64,000 bases of DNA from Porogramme epimiltina (GCA_900155495.1 FTLJ01000399.1:1-64000); one strand, 5' to 3'. Counted from the first letter of the stretch, positions 1-12,216 are shown. Notes: generated by a model not told the origin, from the sequence alone. Program-made: numbers and translations.

Positions 1-105
1 TCGGGCCTCCCCCCGGGGCACGTGCCGCGCCCTCCACTACGTATAATTCTCGGCTACTGTCCAGTGACCCCCACGCCTCCCGTACCCTGTAGCTACCTAG
101 TCACG

Positions 106-171
106 CATGCCTACCATAGGGCTCGGCCCTCAAGGGCAATAAACACGGATCCCAAAAAAAAAAAAAAAAAA
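106..171 (+). repeat. Poly(A)-tailed 3' end of a dispersed repeat
   Basis: An AATAAA hexamer at 138-143 is followed 10 bases later by an uninterrupted run of 18 A at 154-171, the arrangement of a polyadenylated transcript copied back into DNA. The 27 bases at 106-132 recur almost exactly at 15266-15292, so this is the 3' end of a repeat family and not a gene terminus. The A-run implies a LINE-mobilised (SINE or LINE-like) element, but the 5' part lies beyond the window edge, so the class cannot be fixed. Confidence 0.5.
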
Positions 172-210
172 GCTTCGGCATCGACCTGAATGGTCCTGCG
201 CGTAGTCTGA

Positions 211-701
211 TCAGCATCCCCACACCCGTAACCGTGTCGTCAGCAGCACACGAGAGGCAGAAAACGGGGCGAGTACTCGCCCGATATACGAAACCACGTG
301 GCGCGGACGTGCCCCAAGTGCCCTGCTTCGGACTCTTCGACTTCCTCGTGTGGAGCCTGGGGCGTTGTTGATCTGCAGCGCAGGAAATCGCGCCCGTGGG
401 CCTGCATAAAGCCCACGTTTATCGCATAGCACACGCCCGTCACAAAATCGTGGTCCGAAGCGAGGCGCATCACCAAATCTGCCTCGACTGTTAGACGGAC
501 TTATGGATGCTCAGTCATAACGTTCTCCTCTCGGGGACTCAGAGTGTGGGGCGGCTTACCTGGCGTAATGATGGACCTCCCCGCACCCGGAATCTCCTGC
601 ATTGAAACGAAGAGCTTGGATACGTCGGGAAGTCTTTGGTAAGCTGCAGCGACCGCCTTGTGTATGCGACCGAGCATCTGGGGGTGTGGCGGTAGTCTCA
701 A
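211..701 (-). pseudogene. Possible decayed short-chain dehydrogenase fragment
   Basis: Two minus-strand open stretches, 701-501 and 476-240, read as neighbouring pieces of one protein. The second contains VMRLASDHDFVTGVCYAINV, which resembles the C-terminal LASD-x-x-x-FVTG-x-x-x-x-x-(D/N)GG region of short-chain dehydrogenases/reductases. The first has a coding-like stretch ending VMTEHP. The Rossmann glycine motif and the Ser-Tyr-Lys catalytic residues are not seen, and the expected final Gly-Gly is altered to Val-Gly. I read it as a relic, possibly carried by the repeat that ends at 171. The match rests on one motif, so this is tentative. Confidence 0.3.
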
Positions 702-1826
702 CTATTCGCGATCGGACTTTAGAACCAACGCACGGCAAAGGCCATGCTGACTGATTACGGCAGGCAAACAATTAGGGTAACTCAAATCAACGACCGTGAG
801 CACTCACTGTCGCGACAGGAGGTCCCATTCTGCCTGTACAGTAAATGTGGGGGTGATTGTAGCACCACCCGGAACGAAGTAGGGTTGTGACCAGCTGCGC
901 GAGAATCATAATCAGCAAATAATCGGCATGTGGTGAACCAAAAAGCGTGGCATCCGTAGACGAGTGGACTGCGTTCATCATCATGTATCACATCATGTGT
1001 GAACACTTTATTCACTTGCATACTACGAAGAATGAACACGTTGCGAGACACGTCGCAGGATCCTGATTTGCCCCCCCGCAGATCGACGAGAGCAACGCTA
1101 TCATAGCATATGTCGCTCAAAGTGCACCGTCATCATGTACTGGTACCAATACCAGAATGAGGGATAGAGGAATGCGTTGTAGCATGGACACGGGAGAAGG
1201 GCAGGTAAAACGCGAAGCGAAGCTTGCTATGATCCTCAGGCCGAGGGTTATACACGTCCGTAGACCCAGCATTGCGCATACGATCACGATTTCCGCAACG
1301 CCCGCTCCACGTTAGGCAGGGAGGGAGGGGAGGATGACGTGACAAAGACGACTCACGGATATAGAGTTCACCGTCGCTACCATACACACTTTACGCGCAG
1401 TATGTCCTCCATTCATCGAGGGAACTGCTACAACAGGGACGTAGAGTTGCTTGACATAGGGAGATTGCTCTTACGGGGCGGTCGCGCACCGAGAGGGGGA
1501 TGGCTAGGAGGGAGATGAGACGATATCGCGCCGCAGGAAGAATGTACTCACAGCTCCTACGGCGCCGGATGCTAATCTTGAGGATGTAGCTTGAACATCA
1601 AACACCCGGTGGTGCTGAAATGGTGCTTGCAAAAGGGGATTTTGTGGGTGAGGGCAGCCTGCCAGTCGTAGAGCGGGTCGTAGATGCGGAGTAGCATGTA
1701 GTCGAAAGCCGATACGGGTAGCAAGAGGCGGAGAAGCTTAGAGCACAGATCGCGCTCCATTCATAAGCAAGGCAGAGAAGGGGTGCCATTGAATGGTGAA
1801 CACTTGAATAATGGTCTTCGGTGCTG

Positions 1827-1836
1827 TTCATGGCGG
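1827..1836. repeat. Left target-site duplication of the MULE
   Basis: The ten bases TTCATGGCGG directly abut the left TIR and are repeated exactly after the right TIR at 3301-3310. Length and position fit Mutator superfamily integration. Confidence 0.8.
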
Positions 1837-3300
1837 ACTTGACGTTAATGTCCCACCCGGTTTTCCTGGCTATTCAAACTCCGCTGTGGCTGAGGTCCCA
1901 GGGCGTCTAGCCTCTCCTCCCGGCGCTTGCGGACTTCCTGCACGTGCGCGAGCGAGTCGTCGAGCCTCCTGCCAAGGGTCCGCGCATGGCCAATTGTGTT
2001 GTCCGCTTAACGCACTAAGCTCTGACTTAGGGTATTATGGATACACATGTATACTACGCATATAGTAAAGAAGCTTTTTTGTTCCGCACGGCACATACCC
2101 CCTGCTCCTTCTCCACCCTATTGTACTCTCATCCGAGGCCGCAGTCACTGGCAGTGACGGCGGCCCAACCCGAGGCCCTGCCAGAGTCCAAGGTGCATGT
2201 ATTAGTACATGCTCAGAGGAAATACCTGGAGCCAGCCGACCGTCAGTATGTTCAGCTCAGCACGCCCCAGTGCCCCCCTCCGACCTTCCAAGCCCCCATG
2301 CCGGCAGCGAGCCTGCGTCCGAACGCCGTCCCACGCCCCTCCCGCGCACGTTCATTCCGCACGGGCCGGGGAAGAGCACACGCATCGCATTGAAGGAAGA
2401 CATACCAGGTTGATGAAGATGACGCGCTCCTCCGGCACGTCGTGCTCCTTGAGCACCTGCACGACCTTAATCACCACCCGTAGCTGGCACCCCTTGAGTT
2501 AGCCTCGGCCCAACACGCCGTCGCCGTCGCCCGCACCGCACTCACCGAGCATAGGGTCGAGCAGCAGCACGTACCCCTGCGCGATGTCTTGCGGCAGCTG
2601 CTCCGGCCGTCAGCCATGGCCCCCACCCCGGAGCCGCGCCTTCGAGTAGACCATCTTCGCCTGCGCCGCCTCCTCGTCCTGCTCCCGTCGCGCACTGTCA
2701 GACAGAGCGTACGCCAGAAGTGAGAGCATGCGTGACGTGACGCAACCGCTGGATGATGACCTTGCCGATCCTGACAGGGCGAGTCCTGTAGCGCCATGCT
2801 GTTTGTGGGCGTGGACCCGCCGGCGGGTGTATTCGAGGGTAGAGGGACAGGGGGTCGTGGTTGTGTAAAGTGTGGAGGCCTTCGTGGACGACGTCACTAT
2901 TGCGGGTGCACTGTGAAGGAGGGCGTCCAGTGTCGCTCAGGGAGGGCTTTCTTGTCGGGATTCGCTGGTCAGAGCGGGCTGCTAAAGTACAGTAGGGGAG
3001 GCCCTGGTCCGGCGTCCGATCGAGTCGAGTCGACGCCTTAAGGATTTGCGATGGTTCAGAGACACCGACACAGTGTGCGCACGGCGTGGACGTCCGGCGG
3101 GGTCGTGGTTGTACTTGGTTCATTAAGCGGACGACACAAATGGCTTTGCGCGGGCCCTCGGGCCTCAGGCTCGATGGACCACACGCGCGCAGCAAGTCCG
3201 CAAGCGCCAGGAGGAGAGGTCAGACCGTCAGACGCCCCGGGGCCTCAGCCACAGCGGAGTTTGAATAGCCAGGAAAACCGGGTGGGACATTAACGTCAAG
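1837..3300. mobile_element. Mutator-like element (Pack-MULE) with long TIRs
   Basis: Terminal inverted repeats of about 115 bp bound this element (about 1838-1952 and 3181-3300). The outer 58 bases of the two arms are identical in inverse orientation, starting CTTGACGTTAATG. Immediately outside lies a direct repeat TTCATGGCGG at 1827-1836 and 3301-3310. TIRs over 100 bp with a 9-11-bp target duplication are the signature of Mutator-like (MULE) transposons. No transposase is present, so it is non-autonomous. The interior carries a uracil phosphoribosyltransferase fragment. The near-identical TIRs and perfect duplication suggest recent insertion. A different superfamily with similar TIRs is the only real alternative. 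Confidence 0.82.
2406..2790 (-). pseudogene. Captured uracil phosphoribosyltransferase fragment
   Basis: Inside the MULE, the minus strand encodes VRIGKVIIQR, then QDEEAAQAKMVYSK, then LPQDIAQGYVLLLDPML, then KVVQVLKEHDVPEERVIF. These match in order the C-terminal half of fungal uracil phosphoribosyltransferase (UMP from uracil and PRPP; pyrimidine salvage), including the LLLDPMLATGG PRPP-binding loop region. Intron signals are retained: an AG acceptor follows an interruption after the IIQR block, and a GTGAGT donor directly follows DPML. The gene was therefore captured as genomic DNA. It is broken: a stop lies in the stretch between MVYSK and LPQD, and about five bases are lost within the ATGG-x-AIK stretch, shifting the frame. 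No catalytic product is expected; a regulatory antisense or small-RNA role is conceivable but unshown. Confidence 0.72.
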
Positions 3301-3310
3301 TTCATGGCGG
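3301..3310. repeat. Right target-site duplication of the MULE
   Basis: This is an exact copy of 1827-1836 on the far side of the element. Together they date the insertion as recent enough for no substitution to have accumulated. Confidence 0.8.
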
Positions 3311-4570
3311 CAGGAGGAGAGATAGACCGATGAGCAAAATGCGGGCGCTGCCACGTGCACGTGACGCCTCCACACATTTAAGCGCCTGTCAAGCCAAGCC
3401 TTCGGGCCCTCGGGCCCTCGGGAGTCGGACACGACGGGCAATGCGCTGATACCACAACATGAGTGACGAAAATGGCTTTGGGGCGTTGACCTGCCACTAG
3501 CTACATCACGACCGTATCCCGGCCTGGGACAGGCTTGCATTTCCCGCTCTTTACGGGGGCTTTCGCCTAAAAAGGCAGGTGGCCACTGAGGAATTTTGCT
3601 CGTCCTGGGTCGGAATATGACAGTGACACGGCCAGGCGCAGGTGACCACGTCAGGCCCATTACCCCACCATACCCGGTGCTTATACATTGGCCGATGCCC
3701 GTCGTAGGAGGTGATCTCGAACTATAACTTTGTTTGCAACTCAGACCATAGGTGGCTGACTCGAGTGAACGCGCGAACAGCACAGTCTGTCGGAGAAATT
3801 ACTGCTCCGATATCCCATTAATAGCACTGATTTGTAACTCGTCATTCCTTTCTAATTGTTCTTCTTCAAACTTTGGTGGGACACAATACACAAATAATCT
3901 GCCGTATCATAACCCAAACCGCCACACTCCACTGTCCCGATACTGCGGTGATTCCTTCGAATATCTTCAACCGAAAGTTAAGAGAGCAGAGACACCCCCG
4001 CATCGCCGGAGTGGCGGACATGTACATCGCACATGCAAAGTAATTGAAGACTATCATGCCTTCTATGGCGGGAGGATCTGAAGTGGCGCGCAGAACAACT
4101 GTCATGGAATAGCAATTGGCTCACCTAGTGCGTTCTCTGAACATGCGAGCGCGGACCAAATATTCAGGCTTCCCTTTGGCTGTTAACGCCCCCCCCTTCA
4201 ACAGGAAATTCCTTCGGGGATACCGGTCACCGTATGCTGCGGTAAACGCGCAATGATCCTTTGCCACAGGGCTCTTCCACTTAGTGTCAATCACGAGTTA
4301 GCCGTGGGTTTAAAGCGGGCTGGCATAAATTTGCGCAACCGTGCGCAGCCGTGCGCAGCCGTGCGCACTCGTGCGCATGCAGGTGGTTTAAAGCTAGTAA
4401 GAGCGTAGGATAAGGTGTCCTGATTGGGATGAAGTCTGATTGAAACCTCAGAGATGCGTGCTTGCAAGAACATTCTGGTCAATAAGACACTGAGAGCGCT
4501 GGCAAGCACCGGCATCAGACGCTCCTCGAGCCTGAAGGTAACCTGCGCGCCCACGAAGCGCTTCCTCGAC
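3311..4570. other. Spacer with a 10-bp minisatellite
   Basis: I see no gene between the MULE and the first DUF6534-like gene. The only ordered feature is at 4331-4380, where five consecutive 10-base units of the form gtgcgcagcc run in tandem with one or two changes each. Confidence 0.5.
4331..4380. repeat. Minisatellite, 10-bp unit x5
   Basis: Five head-to-tail units of a G/C-rich 10-mer (core gtgcgca). Units 2 and 3 are identical; the flanking ones differ by one to three bases. Confidence 0.85.
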
Positions 4571-4576
4571 TATATA
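4571..4576 (+). promoter_or_regulatory. Probable TATA element of the first DUF6534-like gene
   Basis: TATATA lies 137 bases before the ATG at 4708 and is followed by a C/T-rich tract. The third paralog has the same ctatatacc string 94 bases before its ATG, which supports a core-promoter role. Confidence 0.4.
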
Positions 4577-4707
4577 CCTCCGCCGACCTGTCAACCCTGA
4601 CCTATATCCTTCCCCCTATCCTGGGCCCCAGGCATCCCACTCTACTCCCCTGCTTCCTGTGAGCCCTTACAGTCCTTAACTAGATCTCGACCTCAACCTT
4701 CAAGCTC

Positions 4708-6877
4708 ATGACCACCGCAATCACTGTACACGGTGCCATAGCTCTAGATGGTACCCTCGGCGCTGCATTCCTCGGTCACTTCGTAACAAGCATGTATGTG
4801 TCCTCCGTCGCCACGAGCACCACCCATACGTCGCTCATACTTCTTCTAAGTCTCTATGGCATCACCTCCCTCCAGGCATACCTCTACTACCGCGACCAGA
4901 CAAAGGACTCGTGTACCCTACGCTACTCGGTGAGTGTCCGCTATTCCTGTTGCTGAACACTTTCATGAGCAATGTATGTATAGGTCCTAGCACTATGGTG
5001 AGCAATCTCTACGGATGGACCCGCCTCACGCACTCCTTGCTCACCCTCCATCGGCGCCTTCCTGCGCAGGATCCTTGATGGGCTGCATTGCGGCCTGATT
5101 ACTGCAGCTCTGTACGGTTATTGTGTCACCAACTTCATGAACCTGGGGGCTGTGCAGAAACCTGTATGGTGTGTCGCTTAATGCATTGTGCCCTAACAGT
5201 GCTGTAAAAAACTCACCCCCGTTCAGGCATATATCCGTGAGTATTGCGCCTTGTTCCGAAGTATTTCTCACGCTCGTCTGAGACCGTCTCCCCATTACCA
5301 TGTACAGGCTATGATAATCGTTTCTGTAAGCCCAACCCATCCCCACCAGCATACAGCTCCCGCTCACTTCGCTCATGCGTCCAGAATTTCAGCAACTCTG
5401 TCGTGCGAGCGTGAGCAATCGCTACACATGTCGTAACCATGATTGATCTTTGACCCTTATATATCGCAGAGTCTTTAGCTATCGAATATACAAGCGTACG
5501 TTGATGCGATCCGGCCTGGTTGTATATGGCATTTACACGTGGTATCTACCAGTGGGAAATGGGAGTTGGATCATCCCCATTGTACTCGTACGTTCGGCAT
5601 CTCGCCACCAACGATTCCCTAAGCTTACTTTCACTCCTGCGCCCTGCCTCTGCCAAGCTCGTCATGTCCGTGTATATTGTCGGTGAGTACTACGACCTCT
5701 AATATAGGTCCGTGCTGATCCTTTTTACGAAACGTCGCTGTGATAGTCGACGCAACGGGTGAGTGCGACCAGACTATAAACGCCCGATCTCTACATCACA
5801 ACTTTGAACTTTAACATGCTGACCGATCGGCCATGACCTCGGCATTCCTCAATCCTGCCTACTTTCCTGCACATACCTGCTCCGCTCCATCTTCTCTGAA
5901 ACCATTGCACGTGGCCGATGAAAGTATTTGCTGTCGAACTGTGAGCAGATCTGCATAGTGTGGAGGGGTAGATGTCAACAGTGATTGATGTGTATGCAGG
6001 ACACACGTGCAATCCTACGTGGACGTCCAAGAATTCTCCGTGGGTTTTCTCCCCATAATATTCCTCTGGGTGGTATGCTTTTCCTGAGTGCTCTGCTGAC
6101 TTTGCGCGCGGCTCACACTCTGTAGTGGAGCCTTTACGCGGGGTTGTCTGTGGAGGCCATGGCTGACCTCGTTATTGCGATAACGCAGGTGTTGCTGTAT
6201 CGCAGTCTCCGCACGGGTATTAGGAGGTCAGTAGTGCGCTCTCACATATACTTTGGTTGACGTTGATGAGGGCTATGAAACGCAGTACGGACTCTATCCT
6301 CCACGTCCTGATGACGTACAGTGTAAACACTGGGCTCTTGACGAGGTGCGCTTCCTACAAAACCTTTGTCACCCGTATGCTCAACCTAGTGCACTAGTAT
6401 ATGTGCTATATGTGCCGTAATAGCGGTATGTTCTGGCCCCCCTTGTCAAATACGCATCCCGTAAATGGTGACTTGTGCAGTACGCAATTGTGCCGAACAA
6501 GTTTGTGCACTTTGCGTTCTACTTCGTTCTGAGCAAGTGTATGTCCTATCTTTTGGCGCTATGCATCTACTCTCTGTCTCATCCCTCCCGATTGGTTCAC
6601 ACAGTGTACGTTAACTCACTACTTGCAACGCTCAACGCGCGTGGGTCGCTGCTCGGAAGCTACCAGGGCAAGGTACACGTAATGAAGGCCTCCCCAGCGG
6701 ACCGTAACCGAAACCAGGCTATTGAAGTGTGTAATGTGCTCCATTGGCACTATATCAGGCACTTCGCTAATCTTAGGGTGTTCTAAACAGTTCACGACGA
6801 TCACCTCTGCCGACATTACATCATCTAAAAACATTGTGGAGACAGCTGGTGTTGATGAGGAATCTCGCCCGTCGTGA
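4708..6877 (+). CDS. DUF6534-like multi-pass membrane protein, copy A
   Basis: This is the first of three tandem paralogs. Family members are predicted seven-pass plasma-membrane proteins of Agaricomycetes with no proven function. Exon 1 (4708-4793) ends in LDGTLGAAFLGHFVTS. Exon 2 (4851-4929) gives LYGITSLQAYLYYRD. A 14-nt micro-exon (4984-4997) follows, then exon 4 (5070-5168) with ILDGLHCGLITA and YCVTNFMN. Later segments include LYAGLSVEAMADLV near 6130, the hydrophobic VPNKFVHFAFYFVLSK at 6487-6534, then LYVNSLLATLNARGSL, a hallmark of the domain's end. The last exon reads ITSADITSS and stops with TGA at 6875-6877. I could not fix every small exon between 5170 and 6470, so the exact protein is uncertain and partial decay there cannot be excluded. 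Confidence 0.7.
4984..4997 (+). other. 14-nt micro-exon of DUF6534-like copy A
   Basis: Fourteen bases sit between an AG acceptor and a GTGAGC donor and encode V-L-A-L plus two bases of the Trp codon completed by the next exon (phase 0 in, phase 2 out). The same exon occurs at 10287-10300 and 16066-16079. Confidence 0.75.
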
Positions 6878-9862
6878 GGATCATGACGGTGGTGTTATTG
6901 AATACCTCTTGCCTCTATTTGTATTCTGGATTCCCGCCAACTGCTTGGTATTGATATCGTATTACATAGGCCCTGATTTGCGCATCCCCGACAATATGCG
7001 TCTGGAAGGACGCGCAAGAGGCCTGCAATAAGGATCGAGTTTAAATACATCCACACACCCCGGCTCATCCTGTCCCTCTATGACCCTGGGGATTTTACAT
7101 GTCTACTCATTCGGAAATTAATGGTCTCATATGCCATTTCCTCAGTTGGGTGTGTGTAGGGTGCGTTCACACGTGCACGAACACCGCTGGGGCGTCCATT
7201 GCTCTTTCCATCATCGACGCCAACGATCTGTGTTAGTCAAGTCGTGAGATCAGAGGACACAGTCACGTTGTCTAAGCTTAGTGTCACAATAAATTCTGCC
7301 TTCGTCAAAAGGGCTTTCGCCTCCGCGGCCAGCAGCTTCATCTACATTCTCCAAAATCCGTGTTCTAAAATGCGCGTATTTCATTGTCTAACAAAGCCCA
7401 TTCACTACGCCGCCCCGCGGAAACGCCGTGTGACTCGCGCCCGGCGCGTCTGTCACGTTGCGCACCTGAACACGTGCTCTGTGACGAGTCGTGTCGGAGG
7501 GTCATCATCAGCTGCGGTGGGACCCGTGCTCCGCTGTTACCGTCTTATCGTCCTCCAACAGCTCATGCGACACTCCCGAAAGCTTGGACGTCTTCACCTC
7601 CTGGTCGGAGACGGAGAAGGTCACCCCGGGCTTGTGGGTGCGGCGTGTATGGGGTCTGGTCAGTGCACAGGCACTGTGGGGAGCGTGCGACGTTAGTAGG
7701 GCGAGCAATCGACGTGCACGACGGTGGAAAGGGTACGCACGACCAGCTTCGCATGAGCCCCGCGCACGTTCTGAGTGTGCACGATATGCGTGTTTCTCAC
7801 TCAGTCATAAGAAGTTAACGCGATCGCCGAGCGCTTCCGAGACGCTCAGGTCGTGATAGCTGCAAGACATATTAAAATTAGAAAGTTCAAGTCAAAGATA
7901 ATTGTAAACTCACAATATACGACTTGTAAAGATTTGAGCAGAGGTGAAGGAGACTGCAAGGATGTCCCTGGACAAATCTGCAGACGGACATAATAGGTTA
8001 ATCATGACTAGCAAAACGAAGCAAGGGTTAACAGTAAGAGAGTGTCAGCGCCGACGACCAACGAGCAATGGTGCACTCAATAAGAGAAGGGAGGACAATG
8101 TTAGTATCAGCATCACGCTGTCCGAGGTAGAGCGTAAGACCTCTGATCACGAGACAAAACATGCTTCCATTATACGACCGCAGTCGACGTCGTCTATGGC
8201 GAGCCTGAAAGCGGACGACATGACTACGCGTATATGCGAGCATTTATACGGGCGGTTTCACGGGGATAGAGTGACGAGCCAGTAGGAAGAGGGGGATTGA
8301 AATGCTCACAAAGACTGCAGGTTTTCCTTATAACGACTACAACGCTGACCATGAACGCAAGTGGCCGGCTGCCGCGCAGACTCGCCCGGGTGACGGCGAG
8401 GGTGCTTGAAATCCTGATGTCCGCCTCCAAGATAGCTATTCCTGTACGCTATAGCAGCACCCTTGTACGTGGGTTCGCAGAGTGAGGTCGATGTTGAGGA
8501 GTGGGTCCATATTACTGATGAATTTGCGGATGAAGGAAAGAATGAGGAAAGTCTGCAAGAGATGAAGGGCTGGGGGTGAGTGGAGCGAGAGATGAAGATC
8601 GAAAGGGCCATACTTTGTGAGAAAACAGCAAAGGGCGAAGGAACTGTAGAGCCGTTCGGTGCGGTTGCTCCCTGGGCTGAGGACAGGGTGGTACTGTAAG
8701 TAAGCCCGGAGTGCGTAGGCGGACGCCGACACTGAAACAGAGAAGCACTGGGAGCTGCGGCGAGGAAGAGCGAGGCCCAGGGATTGGGAGGGGATTCCGC
8801 TCGTGAGCAGGGAAACTGAGAACGACGGAGCCTCGGCAGCGTGAGAAGTGTAGACAGAGACTCAGAGCAGTGATGGCGAGGAGGAACGGAGCGGAAGATG
8901 ACAAGCAAACTGTGCGCGTCGCCACGTGATCGCAGCCAAGCTCCGGCGCTTCGAGCACCGTGACACTGCCAGTGGGGGTGCTGTCCAGTTCGATGACGAA
9001 CATACCTCGTCTATCGTTTCCCTCGCTTGGTGGTGCCTCCTCTCTACGTCAGGGAGGACGCGAAACGCCGATTGTACTCGGGTGCACGTCCACCTTCAAC
9101 AAAAATCCGCCTGGTACATGCACAGCCTCGACTTCGTTCCAGGGTGCGCATTACCTAATGGTACTTTCGTGGTGATAGCTATCGTATTCTGTGAGTAATT
9201 TTATCCTCTTTTCTCTCTTACATAACTTACAGACTGCAGTTCGCTATATCACAACATATAGTTCCGCACTTGGCACACGTAAGATCGCCCAAGTCAAGAA
9301 GACAGATACACACACATCTCGACATCGGACGCGGTCCTGTCAATCACAATTCCGGTGTTTTGGGGGTAGATCGAGCTACCATCGTACACTCCGTGACGTA
9401 TCATCCCAATGTAACCCAGGCAGTGTGACGGAAGCAGTACTCGCCTCAGAGCTGCAGCCAGCTGTGGTACGCTCTACGACCAGCGAGTTACAGAGGAGAA
9501 GCGACACTAATGCACTATGTAATGTCTTTTAGCGTAGAAGAGCAGAAGAAGTGGCGTTTTCCTTAACCGCGAGCACACCCTCTGAAACTCACTCACTGGT
9601 TGGCGAATAAGCGGCGCAAAGATCCTTCTCCAAGAGAGCATCCAACTTCGTGAAGATCGCCCGAGGTACAGTCCGGCTGTGCGCGTTCGATTTAATGTTA
9701 GGAAAAGCAGGGGCTTAAGGGTACAGACGAGATTGAGTTTAATGAAACCATAGAGACACCCTCAAAAGACGCACCCCCTCAAACCAGCTTCGGACGCGCT
9801 CGCCGAGAACCTCGGGCGTGAGGATAATGCTGATCGGTGCGCCACCAAGGGGTTTCCATGAG
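6878..9862. other. Spacer without a recognised gene
   Basis: The stretch holds no gene I can support. A minus-strand stretch at 7708-7508 is coding-like (it contains SVSDQEVKTSKLSGVSHELL) but has no family I recognise and no flanking exons. The Ser/Pro-rich minus frames at 8306-9003 look like composition and not a gene. Confidence 0.4.
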
Positions 9863-9987
9863 CATATACTCTCGCCTGCCTATCAAACTCTAGACCCTGC
9901 TCCTCCACCAGTACTTGCTCTGCTTTCTCCCCTGCTTCCTACAAGCCCACGCCCGGAGCACAATAGGTCTCTGTACCCTTGTAACCC

Positions 9988-12216
9988 ATGAACACTATAA
10001 CCCCTGCCGAGGTCAAGGTAGCCCTTTATGACACGCTTGGTGCTGTGTTCTTAGGGCATTTTGTAACTACTATGTGCGTGGGCTACACTGACTTCATTAT
10101 CACTCACCTTTTCCTCACGCTCACCCCTTCAAAGTCTGTATGGCATCACTTCACTTCAGGCGTACCTCTACTACCGCGACCAGACAAGGGACTCGCGTAT
10201 TCTCCGTTACTCTGTGAGTGCCTCTGGCGAGTCGTGTCTCCCAGCGTTGAACAGTGCCAATTTGTTAACAAATCTCCTACTCGTAGATCCTAGCATTATG
10301 GTGAGTGGTTTTTGTGTCTAGTCGTAGATCTCGCACTCAAACCGCTCATCATTCGTCTGTGTACTTTCTCGTAGGGTCCTAGATGGAGCTCACGCAGGTC
10401 TTATTACCGCTTCTCTGTACGGTTATTGCGTCACCAACTTCACGAACCTGACCGCTGTGCAAAAACCTGTATGGTAGGTCGACCCAACTGCATGCCGTCC
10501 CTCAATTCTTATATCAACATGTCTCTCGCAGGACGGTATCCGTGAGTCGTGCGCTTTCCTCGTCGTTAACGCTCATGATGCAGCCTACTTCACATTTTTG
10601 CACATGAAGGCTATGATCATCGTCTCCGTATGCTTTTTACATCTTCAGCTACACATAGTTTTCGCTGATCCGTTCTGTTCGGCTAGAACGTTAGCAACTC
10701 CATCGTGCGAGGGTGAGCAGTTGCTCAACTAGGCAAGCCCCTGATCAGTCTCTGACTCTTTTATCCCCCTTAGAGTCTTTGGTTATCGTATATACAAGCG
10801 TGAGATCTCGCTCTAGCACGCCTGTCCACGACACTCACTACCTCGTCTCTGCCAGTTGGAAAGGAAAGATTGATCGTACCCATTATTGTTGTACGTCCCG
10901 GTTCCCCGGTTCTATCTGGTCCTCGCTAGTCTAAACTTGTGCTCACTCATGCGCGCTGTGTCTGTACAGTTCATCATGTCAGCATATATCGTCAGTGAGT
11001 ATCACCGCCCGCAATCATTCCCTGTACTGACTGGCCTCCCATCCCGCCTCATTCCTGTACGCAGTCGACGGAACCGGTGAGTATATCCAGGCGCCAAACC
11101 CGGAAAGTGGCCGCCAGCTTCGACGCCCTGATCAATCACTTTCTTCCTCCTGTTTTCTTGTGCGCCTTTGTCCTTCTTTCCGTCACAATCGCTTGCGGAC
11201 GGAGATAGTCTTCTCTGTCAAACTGTAAGACGATCGACCTTTGATGAGGAATTTGGATGCTAACGGCGACCGGTGTATGCCCCCTATACTGCAGGATGCA
11301 CGTAGACTCGTACGCAGATGTCCAACAATTCGCTGTGGGCACTCTCCTCTGGGCTATATGTTTTGCCTGAGCAACCCGCTGACTCTCCTCGTTGCTTTTG
11401 TGCCTTAGTGGGGACTCTACGCGGGGCTTTCCGTTGAGGCCGCGGTCGACCTCATTGTCGCAGTAGCGCAGGCGCTACTATACCGCAGCCTTCGGACGGG
11501 CATTAGGAGGTGCGTAGTGTGCCCTCCTAACTGCCATAGTAGACGCTAATGCGCGTGCTATGGGTCTCAGTACGGATTCCACCCTCCACATATTAATGAC
11601 GTACAGTATCAACACCGGGCTCTTGACGAGGTGTGCTTACCGCGCGTATCTGGCTGTGATATGCTCATTGTGTCTTCACGTTCCAGTGTATGTGCGCTAT
11701 GCGCAGTAGTCACGGTTCGATCCAGCCTCCCTAATCCGTCGTTCCAACTCCCTAACTAATGATTGGTGCAGTACGCGACGATGCCGAACAAGTTCGTATA
11801 CTTCGCGTTCTACTTTGTTCTGAGCAAGCGTGTGTCCCATTTCTTCGTGCCATCTCTTACTCCTCTTCCTCATCCCCCCCACCCCNNCTCCTCTTCCTCA
11901 TCCCCCCCCCCCCCCCCCCCCGGATTGGCATGCGCAGTATACGTGAACTCGCTATTGGCCACGCTGAACGCACGTGGATCGCTGCTCGATGGACGCTCGC
12001 ACAAAGTGCACGTAGTCAAGGGGCCTTTCCGTGGGTCGAGCCCAGCGGGCCCCAGCCGGGACCAGAGTATCGAGGTGCGTGCTCCGTTGGCACCCGCTAT
12101 GCCACTGCACTGACTTGACGCCACTTGGGCAGCTCATGACGATCACCTCTGCAGACATTACATCATCTAGATACATTGTAGTAGCGACTACTACTGATGA
12201 GGAGTCGCTCCCGTAG
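9988..12216 (+). CDS. DUF6534-like multi-pass membrane protein, copy B
   Basis: Second tandem paralog, with the same exon order as copies A and C. Exon 1 (9988-10073) contains YDTLGAVFLGHFVTT. Exon 2 begins at 10135 and gives LYGITSLQAYLYYRD. The 14-nt micro-exon is 10287-10300, and the next exon starts about 10377 with VLDGAHAGLITASLYGYCV. The best-preserved later exon reads WGLYAGLSVEAAVDLIVAVA, then LLYRSLRTGIRR, then DSTLHILMTY and INTGLLTR. The end carries MPNKFVYFAFYFVLSK and YVNSLLATLNARGSL, then ITSADITSS, with TAG at 12214-12216. A two-base assembly gap at 11886 lies inside the intron between FVLSK and LYVNS, so it does not break the protein. Exons between 10480 and 11290 are only partly resolved. 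Confidence 0.7.
10287..10300 (+). other. 14-nt micro-exon of DUF6534-like copy B
   Basis: It encodes I-L-A-L plus two bases of Trp, between a GTAG acceptor and a GTGAGT donor. Length, phase and encoded residues are those of copies A and C. Confidence 0.75.
11846..11931 (+). other. Poly-C/CT tract with a two-base assembly gap
   Basis: The string ctcttcctcatcccccc is present on both sides of the NN at 11886-11887. Contig ends that overlapped but were not merged would produce exactly this. The tract sits within an intron of DUF6534-like copy B. Confidence 0.7.

Noticed and set aside
8306..9003. Ser/Pro-rich minus-strand frames of 163-200 codons
   Set aside because: Low-complexity composition, no family resemblance and no flanking exons.
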